This document shows, in pieces, positions 17,501 through 25,249 of a stretch of DNA of 64,000 nt. The notes under the pieces were generated by a model, which was not told the DNA's origin, ran no database searches, and saw only the letters and a list, made by a program, of their open reading frames with translations. Every line of letters begins with the position of its first letter. Positions within the stretch are counted from its first letter, which is position 1. This stretch comes from Fusobacterium_C necrophorum_A (GTDB lineage Bacteria; Fusobacteriota; Fusobacteriia; Fusobacteriales; Fusobacteriaceae). A program made the translations under genes and the position numbers. The DNA is taken from assembly GCF_004134945.1 (NCBI RefSeq), contig NZ_SBAP01000013.1, positions 11,726-75,725 of the forward strand. Direction: 5' to 3'.

Positions 17501-18739
17501 ATGAAAAAGTATGTATTGGCTTTGTTCGTAAGTTTAGCTTTTATTGTGTTGGCAGCTTGTGGGAAAAAAGCACCGGAAGAAGCGAGTGCTCCGGAAGCAG
17601 TGGCAACAGAAAGTAATGGAAATTATCATATCGGTGTGATTTCAGGAACTGTTTCCCAGTCGGAAGACGGATTACGAGGGGCGGAAGCAGTGGTAAAAGA
17701 ATACGGTGCTTTGGAAAACGGTGGACGAGTGGTTCACGTAACTTATCCTGATAACTTTATGCAAGAACAAGAAACCACCATTTCTAAAATTGTCTCTTTG
17801 GCGGATGATCCGGAAATGAAAGTGATTGTGATTGCAGAAGGAATTCCTGGAACGGCAGCGGCTTTCAAAGCGATCAAAGAAAAAAGACCCGATATCGTGC
17901 TAATGGCAAATACACCTCATGAAGATCCGGAATTGATTTCTCAATATGCTGATGTTTCTGTTCATGCGGACAGTGTGGCAAGAGGATATTTGATTGTGAA
18001 GGCGGCTCATGATTTAGGAGCAAAGAAATTTATGCATATTTCTTTTCCTAGACACCTAGGATATGAATTAATTGCCAGAAGAAGAGCGATTTTCCAAGAA
18101 ACTGCAAAAGATTTGGGAATGGAATATATTGAAATGTCGGCTCCGGACCCTGTCAGTGATGTAGGAGTACCGGGAGCACAACAATTTATTTTGGAACAAG
18201 TTCCAAACTGGTTGGAAAAATATGGAAAAGATGTGGCGTTTTTCGCAACAAATGATGCACAGACAGAACCTTTATTGAAGAAAATTGCAGAAATTGGAGG
18301 ATATTTCATCGAAGCCGATTTACCGTCTCCAACGATGGGATATCCGGGAGCTTTGGGAGTGCAATTTGCAGACGATGAAAAAGGAGATTGGCCAAAAATT
18401 TTAGCAAAAGTGGAAGAGGCCGTGAAAAATGCAGGTGGAGCTGAAAGAATGGGAACATGGGCTTTCTCTTATAATTTTGCCTCTGTACAGGCCTTGACAG
18501 ATTTTGCGATGAAGCACTTAGATCAAGGAACGGACTTAAAAGATTTTAATGCTTTGTTGGAATCTTATCAAAAATATACTCCGGGAGCCGGATGGAATGG
18601 AAGCAAGTATGTGGATGCCAACGGAGTGGAAAAAGATAATTTCTTTATGTTGTATCAAGATACTTATGTCTTTGGAAAAGGATATTTGCATATGACGGAT
18701 CAAAAAGTTCCGGAAAAATATTTTGAAATAAAGAAATAG
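17501..18739 (+). CDS. DUF3798-type substrate-binding lipoprotein
   Basis: A 412-residue lipoprotein: signal peptide with lipobox LAAC, acylated Cys at residue 20, then a Glu/Ala-rich linker and a periplasmic-binding-protein-like fold (HIGVISGTVSQSEDGLRGAE opening, GVPGAQQFILEQVPNW in the middle). I place it in the DUF3798 family from memory of Fusobacterium and Clostridium homologues. It resembles the BMP/sugar-binding class and is followed by an RbsA/MglA-like ATPase and two RbsC-like permeases, so it is the receptor of an ABC importer. Substrate unknown. The start ATG 17501 has AAGGGGG upstream; an in-frame GTG six bases earlier is less well placed. Confidence 0.85.
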   Translation: MKKYVLALFVSLAFIVLAACGKKAPEEASAPEAVATESNGNYHIGVISGTVSQSEDGLRGAEAVVKEYGALENGGRVVHVTYPDNFMQEQETTISKIVSLADDPEMKVIVIAEGIPGTAAAFKAIKEKRPDIVLMANTPHEDPELISQYADVSVHADSVARGYLIVKAAHDLGAKKFMHISFPRHLGYELIARRRAIFQETAKDLGMEYIEMSAPDPVSDVGVPGAQQFILEQVPNWLEKYGKDVAFFATNDAQTEPLLKKIAEIGGYFIEADLPSPTMGYPGALGVQFADDEKGDWPKILAKVEEAVKNAGGAERMGTWAFSYNFASVQALTDFAMKHLDQGTDLKDFNALLESYQKYTPGAGWNGSKYVDANGVEKDNFFMLYQDTYVFGKGYLHMTDQKVPEKYFEIKK

Positions 18740-18750
18740 AATAAAAATTA

Positions 18751-18780
18751 GGGGAAAGTGAACTCCTTTCCCCTTTTCTT
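18751..18780 (+). terminator. internal hairpin terminator after the binding-protein gene
   Basis: GGGGAAAG (18751-18758) pairs with CTTTCCCC (18766-18773), followed by TTTTCTTTTTT. It lies between the binding protein and the ATPase gene. No strong promoter is visible after it, so it probably works as a partial terminator that gives more receptor than transporter, as is common in ABC operons. Confidence 0.8.
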
Positions 18781-18804
18781 TTTTAAAATGGGGTGAAGGA
18801 AACG

Positions 18805-20400
18805 ATGGATGAGATTTTATTGAGAGCAGAAAATTTATCCAAAGCATTTGGAGAAAACACTGTTTTAAAAGATATAAATTTTACCATAAAACCGGGAGAA
18901 ATTGTCGGTTTAGTCGGAGAGAACGGAGCAGGAAAGTCAACTCTGATGAAGATTATTTTCGGAATGGAAGTGATTCAGGCGACGGGTGGCTATGGAGGGA
19001 AATTGGAATTTGAAGGAAAAGAAGTCCATTTTTTAAGTCCCTTTGAAGCTTTAGAAGCAGGAATCGGAATGGTTCATCAGGAATTTTCCTTGATTCCGGG
19101 ATTTGAAGCGGGAGAAAATATTGTTTTAAATCGAGAATCTACGAAAAAAGGAATTTCCGAGTATTTGTTCGGAGACAGAATTCGAAAAATTAATGAAAAA
19201 GAAAATTTGGAAAGAGCCAGAAATGCCATTGAGCAATTGGGAGTGGAACAATTGCGAGCGGAAACTCCTATTGCTGAAATGCCGGTAGCACATAAACAGT
19301 TTACGGAAATTGCAAGAGAAATAGAACGGGAAAAAACGAAATTATTGGTTTTGGACGAACCGACGGCGGTGCTTACGGAAGAGGAAGCCAAAGTATTAAT
19401 TTCCACGATGAAAACATTGTCAGACAAGGGGATTGCGATTATTTTTATTACTCATAGATTGCAAGAGATTCTAGATGTTTCAGACAAAATTATTGTACTG
19501 CGGGACGGTGTGTTAATCAATACGGTGGAAACAAAAAATACCAATGTAAATCAGATTACGGAGTGGATGATAGGAAGAAAAATGACCATGACGGAAGATG
19601 CGGAACTGGGAAGAAAGCAGGAGGCGGAAGACATCATAGAAATGAAAGATTTATGGGTGGATATGCCGGGAGAAATGGTCAAGAAGTTAAACCTTAACAT
19701 CAAAAAGGGAGAAATTCTAGGATTGGGGGGAATGGCAGGACAAGGAAAAATTGGAATTGCGAATGGAGTGATGGGACTCTATGATGCCGGGGGAGAGGTC
19801 TTGTATGCAGGAGAGCCATTGGTTTTAAATCAGCCAAAGGAAGTTCTTTCCAAAGGGATTTTCTTTGTCTCTGAGGATAGAAAGGGTGTCGGACTTTTAT
19901 TGGAGGATTCTATCGAGAAAAATATTGCCTATCCGGCGTTACAAATCAAGCAACAATTTTTGAAAAAGAAATTTCGATTTTTTCAAATGTTGGATGAAAA
20001 GGCGGTGACGGAAAATGCCAAGAAATATATTGAAAAACTGGAAATTCGTTGTACCAGTCCAAAACAGCTGGTAAAGGAATTGAGTGGCGGAAATCAACAA
20101 AAAGTTTGTTTGGCAAAAGCATTTACCATGGAACCGGAAGTATTATTCGTTTCTGAACCAACTCGAGGAATTGATATTGGGGCGAAACAGTTGGTGTTGG
20201 AAACTTTAAAAGAATATAATCAGGAAAAGGGAACGACGATTATCATTACTTCTTCGGAAATAGAAGAGCTTCGTAGCATTTGCGATAGAATTGCCGTCAT
20301 CAGTGAAGGAAAGGTAGCCGGAATTTTATCTCCAAAAGCGGATATTTTAGAATTTGGTAAGTTAATGGTCGGAGCAAAGGAAGGAGGGAAAGAACAATGA
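18805..20400 (+). CDS. ABC importer ATPase with two nucleotide-binding domains (RbsA/MglA-like)
   Basis: A 531-residue tandem ATPase. NBD1 has a canonical Walker A (GENGAGKST near residues 36-44) and Walker B (LLVLDEPTAVLTEE), but its signature motif is replaced by MPVAHKQFTEIAREI. NBD2 has a degenerate Walker A (GMAGQGKIG) but a canonical LSGGNQQK signature. The NBD1 Walker A would therefore meet the NBD2 signature in one complete ATP site, and the other site is degenerate. ATG 18805 has GGTGAAGGA as RBS. It overlaps the first permease by four bases. Homologues energise sugar, nucleoside or autoinducer uptake; substrate here is unknown. Confidence 0.93.
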   Translation: MDEILLRAENLSKAFGENTVLKDINFTIKPGEIVGLVGENGAGKSTLMKIIFGMEVIQATGGYGGKLEFEGKEVHFLSPFEALEAGIGMVHQEFSLIPGFEAGENIVLNRESTKKGISEYLFGDRIRKINEKENLERARNAIEQLGVEQLRAETPIAEMPVAHKQFTEIAREIEREKTKLLVLDEPTAVLTEEEAKVLISTMKTLSDKGIAIIFITHRLQEILDVSDKIIVLRDGVLINTVETKNTNVNQITEWMIGRKMTMTEDAELGRKQEAEDIIEMKDLWVDMPGEMVKKLNLNIKKGEILGLGGMAGQGKIGIANGVMGLYDAGGEVLYAGEPLVLNQPKEVLSKGIFFVSEDRKGVGLLLEDSIEKNIAYPALQIKQQFLKKKFRFFQMLDEKAVTENAKKYIEKLEIRCTSPKQLVKELSGGNQQKVCLAKAFTMEPEVLFVSEPTRGIDIGAKQLVLETLKEYNQEKGTTIIITSSEIEELRSICDRIAVISEGKVAGILSPKADILEFGKLMVGAKEGGKEQ

Positions 20401-21437
20401 TAGATTGGAAAAAAATCATGGAAAAGATTGGATGGCCAAGAATGATTATCGGACTTTTCTTACTTTCTACCTATTGCATTGCTCCTTTTGTCGGGATTCC
20501 GTTGTTTGCAGCTTTTCGGGATACTTTTACTCGTTTTGGAATGAATGCAATTCTGGTCTTATCTTTAATGCCTATGATTGAAGCGGGAGCAGGACTTAAC
20601 TTTGGAATGCCTTTGGGAATTGAAGCAGGCCTGCTGGGAGCTTTGATCAGTATTCAATTGGGTTTGGAGGGAGGAATTGGATTCTTTGCAGCTATTCTGC
20701 TTGCGATTCCTTTTGCCATTCTGTTCGGTTGGGTGTATGGATTCATTTTAAACCGAGTCAAAGGGGGAGAAATGATGATAGCCACTTATATCGGATTTTC
20801 CATGGTGTCTTTTATGTGTATGATGTTTTTATTACTTCCTTTTACCAGAGCGGATATGATTTGGGCCTACGGTGGAGAAGGATTGAGAACGACAATCAGC
20901 GTGGAACGATATTGGCAAAAGATTTTAGATGACTTGATTGGAATTCATTGGGAACTTCTTCCTGTGGGAGAAATTTTGGTATTTGCTGTCGTTGCCTTTG
21001 GAATGTGGATTTTCTTCCGAACAAGGACCGGATTATCCATGAGTGCAGTCGGAAAAAATGCAAAGTTTGCACAGGCAACCGGAGTGGACATCAATCGAAT
21101 TCGAATTCAAGCAGTTATCATTTCCACTGTTTTAGCGGCAGTCGGAATTATTATTTATCAACAAAGTTTCGGATTTATTCAATTGTATTTGGCACCGTTT
21201 TATATGGCTTTTCCGGCAATTGCCGCTATTTTAATCGGAGGGGCTTCTGTTAACAGAGTTACGGTATGGCATGTATTGATTGGAACTTTTTTATTTCAAG
21301 GAATTTTGACGATGACACCGACAGTCGTAAATGCCGTAATTCAAACGGATATGTCGGAAACGATTCGGATTATCGTGTCCAACGGTATGATTTTATATGC
21401 ATTAACAAGAAAGGGAGGGGGAAGCCATGCAAAATAA
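20397..21437 (+). CDS. ABC transporter permease 1 (RbsC/branched-chain type)
   Basis: A 346-residue polytopic membrane protein with about 8-10 helices. It has the BPD_transp_2 pattern, including GAGLNFGMPLGIEAGLLG near residues 63-80 and the cytoplasmic coupling segment SAVGKNAKFAQATGVDINRIR near 219-239. It overlaps the ATPase gene by four bases and the second permease by 11, so the three are translated together. It pairs with the next gene to form the translocation pore. Confidence 0.9.
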   Translation: MIDWKKIMEKIGWPRMIIGLFLLSTYCIAPFVGIPLFAAFRDTFTRFGMNAILVLSLMPMIEAGAGLNFGMPLGIEAGLLGALISIQLGLEGGIGFFAAILLAIPFAILFGWVYGFILNRVKGGEMMIATYIGFSMVSFMCMMFLLLPFTRADMIWAYGGEGLRTTISVERYWQKILDDLIGIHWELLPVGEILVFAVVAFGMWIFFRTRTGLSMSAVGKNAKFAQATGVDINRIRIQAVIISTVLAAVGIIIYQQSFGFIQLYLAPFYMAFPAIAAILIGGASVNRVTVWHVLIGTFLFQGILTMTPTVVNAVIQTDMSETIRIIVSNGMILYALTRKGGGSHAK

Positions 21438-22518
21438 GTGGAAAAATCAACTCATCAACAATAGTGTTCCAATTTTGATGTGCGTATTGGTTTTGTTTGC
21501 CTTCCCTCTATCGGGCTTAAGTCTTTCTTATATTGCAAATGAAATGCTTTTAAGAATGTCAAGAAATTTGTTCTTGGTTCTTTCTCTATTGATTCCTATT
21601 ATTGCGGGAATGGGGCTGAATTTTGGAATTGTCCTGGGGGCAATGGGAGGACAACTGGCTCTTATTTTTGTGTCTGACTGGCACATTGTGGGAGTACAGG
21701 GAGTGCTTTTGGCAATGATTTTATCAATTCCTTTCTCTATGGTATTGGGATATATTGGAGGTTTTGTTTTAAATAGAGCCAAAGGAAGAGAAATGATTAC
21801 TTCAATGATTTTGGGATATTTTATTAATGGAGTATACCAACTGTTGGTTTTGTATGCCATGGGAGTTTTCATTCCCTTAACGGATTCTAAAATTTTATTA
21901 TCCAGTGGAAGAGGGGTGCGAAATACCATTGATTTAGGGAAACTGAACGCAGCCTTGGATAAATTTATTTCTTTTAAGCTGCTGAATATCGAAATTCCTG
22001 TTATCACCATTTTATTTATTCTAGCTTTGTGTGTCTTTATTATGTGGTTCCGAAGTACAAAATTGGGGCAAGATATGAGAGCCATTGGACAGGATATGGA
22101 AGTGGCTCGTTCTTCCGGAATTGAAGTGGATAGGACAAGAATCATTGCTATTATGATTTCGACAGTATTGGCGGGAATCGGGCAAGTGATTTATTTACAA
22201 AATATAGGAACGATGAATACCTATAACAGTCATGAGCAAATCGGAATGTTTTCGATTGCCGCCTTGTTGATTGGGGGAGCCTCCGTTGCAAAAGCAAGCA
22301 TACCGAATGCTTTAGGAGGAGTCGTCTTATTTCACTTGATGTTTGTATTGGCTCCGAGAGCAGGAAAGGAATTGATGGGTTCCGCACAAATCGGAGAATA
22401 TTTCAGAGTATTTGTATCCTATGGAATTATTGCTTTGGTACTTATCATGTATGAATGGAGAGCTCAAAAAGAAAAAGAAGCGGAACGAGAACGATTGATA
22501 CAGGAACAATTGAAGTAG
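21427..22518 (+). CDS. ABC transporter permease 2 (RbsC/branched-chain type)
   Basis: A 363-residue polytopic protein paralogous to permease 1, with the matching segments GMGLNFGIVLGAMGGQLA near residues 59-76 and AIGQDMEVARSSGIEVDRTR near 219-238. The end is a charged cytoplasmic tail (WRAQKEKEAERERLIQEQ). Together with permease 1 it would form a heterodimeric pore. Confidence 0.9.
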   Translation: MQNKWKNQLINNSVPILMCVLVLFAFPLSGLSLSYIANEMLLRMSRNLFLVLSLLIPIIAGMGLNFGIVLGAMGGQLALIFVSDWHIVGVQGVLLAMILSIPFSMVLGYIGGFVLNRAKGREMITSMILGYFINGVYQLLVLYAMGVFIPLTDSKILLSSGRGVRNTIDLGKLNAALDKFISFKLLNIEIPVITILFILALCVFIMWFRSTKLGQDMRAIGQDMEVARSSGIEVDRTRIIAIMISTVLAGIGQVIYLQNIGTMNTYNSHEQIGMFSIAALLIGGASVAKASIPNALGGVVLFHLMFVLAPRAGKELMGSAQIGEYFRVFVSYGIIALVLIMYEWRAQKEKEAERERLIQEQLK

Positions 22519-22527
22519 GAGGGAAGT

Positions 22528-22857
22528 ATGGCAACTCAAAATAAGGTAAGAAATTGGGGAATCATTAGTGTTCTTTTCTTTGCCGTTATTTATGTTCTGG
22601 TGTTGACAGGAAAAGAACACAGTATTTTTTTAAACAATAAAGAGGGACTTTCCGGCTTGCGTTACAGTATTGACGGAGAAAATTATCAGGAGATGGGAAC
22701 GAAAAAAATTCAAAGATATGTGAAGGGGAGTTCCCATACTATTTATTTAAAGAAAGCGAGCGGCGAAGTCATGGAAAAAGATTTTAAACTGTCCTTTCAC
22801 GATGAGGATGTGGAAATCAATATTCCAAACATGATGTCGGAATTTGTAAAAAAATAA
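22528..22857 (+). CDS. small single-span membrane protein of the DUF3798 operon (possibly DUF6672)
   Basis: A 109-residue protein with one N-terminal transmembrane helix (about residues 9-27, WGIISVLFFAVIYVLVLTG) and an 80-residue extracytoplasmic part that looks beta-rich. It has no lipobox. It starts nine bases after permease 2 with an AGGAGGG RBS and ends at the operon terminator, so it is a component or accessory of the transporter. I recall DUF6672-annotated proteins in this position in related genomes, but could not check this. Confidence 0.75.
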   Translation: MATQNKVRNWGIISVLFFAVIYVLVLTGKEHSIFLNNKEGLSGLRYSIDGENYQEMGTKKIQRYVKGSSHTIYLKKASGEVMEKDFKLSFHDEDVEINIPNMMSEFVKK

Positions 22858-22863
22858 AAAAAG

Positions 22864-22911
22864 AAACTGTACCCATAATCTTGGACACAAGATGGAAGGT
22901 GCAGTTTTTTT
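22864..22911 (+). terminator. operon terminator, copy A of a dispersed hairpin
   Basis: A two-part hairpin: outer stem ACTGTACC (22866-22873) with GGTGCAGT (22897-22904), and inner stem ATCTTG/CAAGAT closing a GACA tetraloop, then seven T residues. A close relative lies at 52124-52168 (see findings). Confidence 0.85.
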
Positions 22912-23001
22912 ATGCCAAAATTTTCCAACTTTTGAGCATGGGGATCTCTTATTAAGATTGTATTCTATTTGTGAAGAAATAGGAGAATAAGGAGGGAAAG
23001 T

Positions 23002-23082
23002 ATGGAAATCAGGGGTTTTTGTTCAATAGAGAGGGTAGCGATTTGCTTTTTTTTAGAAAATGTGTTACAATGTAGCAACTAA
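23002..23082 (+). CDS. possible 26-residue small ORF with strong RBS
   Basis: ATG 23002 follows AAGGAGGG with ideal spacing and opens 26 codons (MEIRGFCSIE...). No promoter is evident upstream, other than read-through past the terminator at 22911. The promoter of the next gene lies inside its 3' half. It may be a decayed gene or a real small protein; I do not recognise the product. Confidence 0.25.
   Translation: MEIRGFCSIERVAICFFLENVLQCSN
23043..23071 (+). promoter_or_regulatory. promoter of the Bax-like gene
   Basis: -35 TTGCTT at 23043-23048, 17-base spacer, -10 TACAAT at 23066-23071, 30 bases before the start codon. Confidence 0.7.
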
Positions 23083-23101
23083 TTTTGATGGGAGTAAATA
23101 T

Positions 23102-23809
23102 ATGAAGAAATTTGTAATCTTATTGCTTCTTTCTATTGTTTCGTTTACTTTTTTATGCCGAAATATGATGGCGGATACAAAGTTGGCATCTATTACTCAG
23201 GCAAAAGATTTTTCAAAAACAACGAAAAATAGAAAACAAGTATTTATTAATACCTTAGTTCCTATTATTGATGAAATTAAAGGGAATATTAAGAGTGACA
23301 AGGAGAGAGTGGAAGAAATTTTAAAAAAAGAAGAATATTTGAGAACTGCCTCCGATAAGGAGCTCTTGGAAGTCAATTATGCGAAGTATAAGGTAAGCAG
23401 CAGAACACCGCAAGAATTGTTAAAAAAAATGGTACTGCCTCCGACTTCCCTTATTATTGCACAGGCTTCTGTGGAAAGTGGTTGGGGGAGCTCTAAATTG
23501 GCACAATTAGCCAATAACTTATTCGGGATGACCTCCCTTTCCAAATCAGATGAAAATTCTGTTAAAATGGGAAATATGAGGTATAAAAAATACGCAGGAA
23601 TTTATGAATCCATTGAGGACTATATTTTAACAATTTCCAGACACAATGCCTATAAGAGTTTACGAGGGGGAATTCGAAGAGGAGAAGATTCCGTAGGATT
23701 GGTAAAACATTTAGGCAGTTATTCGGAATTGGGAAACAAATACAGTTCCTATGTTGCAAAAGTGATTCAAAGCAATTCTTTGCAAAAACATGATAATGAG
23801 AATTTTTAA
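23102..23809 (+). CDS. Bax-like glucosaminidase domain protein (exported)
   Basis: A 235-residue protein with an N-terminal signal peptide (about residues 1-24, ending MMA-D). The C-terminal glucosaminidase-type domain contains IAQASVESGWGSSKLAQLANNLFG, with the presumed catalytic Glu near residue 125 in ASVESGWG, and YESIEDYILTISRHNAYKSLR. The pattern matches the E. coli Bax protein family, predicted peptidoglycan hydrolases. ATG 23102 is chosen over an in-frame ATG at 23060, which lies within the promoter. Confidence 0.85.
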   Translation: MKKFVILLLLSIVSFTFLCRNMMADTKLASITQAKDFSKTTKNRKQVFINTLVPIIDEIKGNIKSDKERVEEILKKEEYLRTASDKELLEVNYAKYKVSSRTPQELLKKMVLPPTSLIIAQASVESGWGSSKLAQLANNLFGMTSLSKSDENSVKMGNMRYKKYAGIYESIEDYILTISRHNAYKSLRGGIRRGEDSVGLVKHLGSYSELGNKYSSYVAKVIQSNSLQKHDNENF

Positions 23810-23812
23810 AAT

Positions 23813-23836
23813 GAAAAAAGCCTGACTTTTTTCAGG
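23813..23836 (+). terminator. weak terminator after the Bax-like gene
   Basis: GAAAAAAG (23813-23820) pairs with CTTTTTTC (23826-23833) around CCTGA; the T-run forms the descending arm. A small alternative stem CCTGA/TCAGG overlaps it. Confidence 0.5.
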
Positions 23837-23921
23837 AAGCGGGAAAAATATCCGACGATAGGAAGGAGAAGTCATCAAAAATTTTATCCAGAGAACTTTG
23901 TACATATTCACTTGACAAAAA

Positions 23922-23950
23922 AAATAATCTATCCTATAATAAGTCTAGTA
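23922..23950 (+). promoter_or_regulatory. consensus promoter of the ferredoxin gene
   Basis: Perfect TTGACA at 23922-23927, 17-base spacer and perfect TATAAT at 23945-23950, as expected for a very highly expressed gene. Confidence 0.93.
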
Positions 23951-23996
23951 GAAATTAGTAGAAAATGAAACTTAAAATTTAGTAGGAGGAACGATT

Positions 23997-24167
23997 ATGC
24001 ACGTAATTGACAAAGAAACTTGTATCGGATGTGGAGCTTGTGAAGGTGTTTGCCCAGTATCAACTATTTCAGCAACTGATGATGGAAAATATGAAGTAGG
24101 AGATGCTTGTGTTGATTGTGGAGCTTGTGCAGCAGGATGTCCAGTATCAGCAATCTCAGCTCAATAA
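23997..24167 (+). CDS. 2[4Fe-4S] ferredoxin
   Basis: A 56-residue clostridial-type ferredoxin. The two cluster motifs are C-IG-C-GA-C-EGV-C-P (Cys 9, 12, 15, 19) and C-VD-C-GA-C-AAG-C-P (Cys 38, 41, 44, 48). It is a low-potential electron carrier for pyruvate:ferredoxin oxidoreductase, hydrogenase and Rnf in anaerobes. It is monocistronic, with a consensus promoter, TAGGAGGA RBS and its own terminator. The second His/Val/Ile positions are standard. Confidence 0.97.
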   Translation: MHVIDKETCIGCGACEGVCPVSTISATDDGKYEVGDACVDCGACAAGCPVSAISAQ

Positions 24168-24187
24168 TAAGAGAGAGTAAAATTGGA

Positions 24188-24212
24188 GCAAGGCTTTATG
24201 CCTTGCTTTTTA
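24188..24212 (+). terminator. terminator of the ferredoxin gene
   Basis: GCAAGGC (24188-24194) pairs with GCCTTGC (24200-24206), loop TTTAT, then TTTTTATTTT. Confidence 0.9.
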
Positions 24213-24230
24213 TTTTCCCGGAAAAGTGAA

Positions 24231-24259
24231 TTGAAAAAAGTCCTCAAATGTGTTAGAAT
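24231..24259 (+). promoter_or_regulatory. promoter of dus
   Basis: -35 TTGAAA at 24231-24236, 17-base spacer, -10 TAGAAT at 24254-24259; start codon 21 bases further with an AGGAGG RBS. Confidence 0.8.
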
Positions 24260-24280
24260 TATTAGATTAGGAGGACATTT

Positions 24281-25249
24281 ATGAAAAAAATATTTATCGC
24301 TCCCATTGCAGGAGTGACGGATTATACATATCGAGGAATTTTAGAGGAGTTTCAACCTGATTTATTGTTTACGGAAATGGTAAGTTCCGATGCCCTAGCG
24401 GCATTAAATGATAAGACAATTTCACAAATTTTGCGTTTGCGTTCCGGGAATGGAGTACAGCTATTTGGAAAAGATACGGAAAAAATGATATATAGTGCAA
24501 AATATATAGAAAAATTGGGAGTCAAAAATATTGACATCAATGCGGGTTGCCCTATGAAAAGAGTTGTACATTCGGGTCACGGATCCGCTTTGTTGAAATC
24601 TCCCGAAAAAATCAAAGAGATTTTATTTACCTTACGGGAACAATTAGAAGAAAGTACAAAGCTATCCATTAAAATTCGAGTTGGTTATGACAGACCGGAG
24701 AACTATCTGCAGATTGCAAAAATTGCAGAAGAAGCGGGATGTAGCCATATTACAGTACATGGAAGAACGAGGGCACAATTATATACCGGCTTGGCGGATT
24801 GGTCCCTTATTAAAGAAATCAAAGAACATGTTACCATTCCCGTGATTGGAAATGGAGATATTTTTACGGCGGAAGCTGCCAAGGAGAAAATAGAAGACTC
24901 CGGAGTGGACGGAGTGATGTTGGCTCGAGGGATTTTCGGAAATCCATGGTTGATTCGTGATATTCGGGAAATGCTTCAATACGGAGAAGTCAAAACGAAA
25001 GTGAGTACGGAAGATAAAATAGATATGGCAATTCATCATATTTTGAAAACGGAAGAAGATAATCCGCAGAGAGAGTTTGTTTTCGATGTCAGAAAACATA
25101 TTTGTTGGTATTTAAAAGGGATTCCTCACTCCGCAGAATATAAGAATCGGATCAATCAAAGTACGGACTACAAAGCAGTTGTTCAACTACTACAGGAATT
25201 AAAAGAAAAAATCAAAGGAGAATCGCAGTGGCATCAGAAACCCCTTTAA
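24281..25249 (+). CDS. dus: tRNA-dihydrouridine synthase
   Basis: A 322-residue FMN-dependent TIM-barrel enzyme opening APIAGVTDYTYR. It has the NAGCPMKRV segment carrying the catalytic Cys near residue 90, then KIRVGYD and HGRTRAQLY. Dus enzymes reduce specific uridines of tRNA D-loops. The form is closest to DusB-type enzymes; the position specificity is not evident. The last 22 bases overlap the mutS start. Confidence 0.93.
   Translation: MKKIFIAPIAGVTDYTYRGILEEFQPDLLFTEMVSSDALAALNDKTISQILRLRSGNGVQLFGKDTEKMIYSAKYIEKLGVKNIDINAGCPMKRVVHSGHGSALLKSPEKIKEILFTLREQLEESTKLSIKIRVGYDRPENYLQIAKIAEEAGCSHITVHGRTRAQLYTGLADWSLIKEIKEHVTIPVIGNGDIFTAEAAKEKIEDSGVDGVMLARGIFGNPWLIRDIREMLQYGEVKTKVSTEDKIDMAIHHILKTEEDNPQREFVFDVRKHICWYLKGIPHSAEYKNRINQSTDYKAVVQLLQELKEKIKGESQWHQKPL

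Noticed and set aside
21528..22145. 205-codon minus-strand ORF opposite permease 2
   Set aside because: A shadow of a membrane-protein gene; the translation shows no coherent family features and the plus-strand frame is a clear permease with RBS and overlap coupling.
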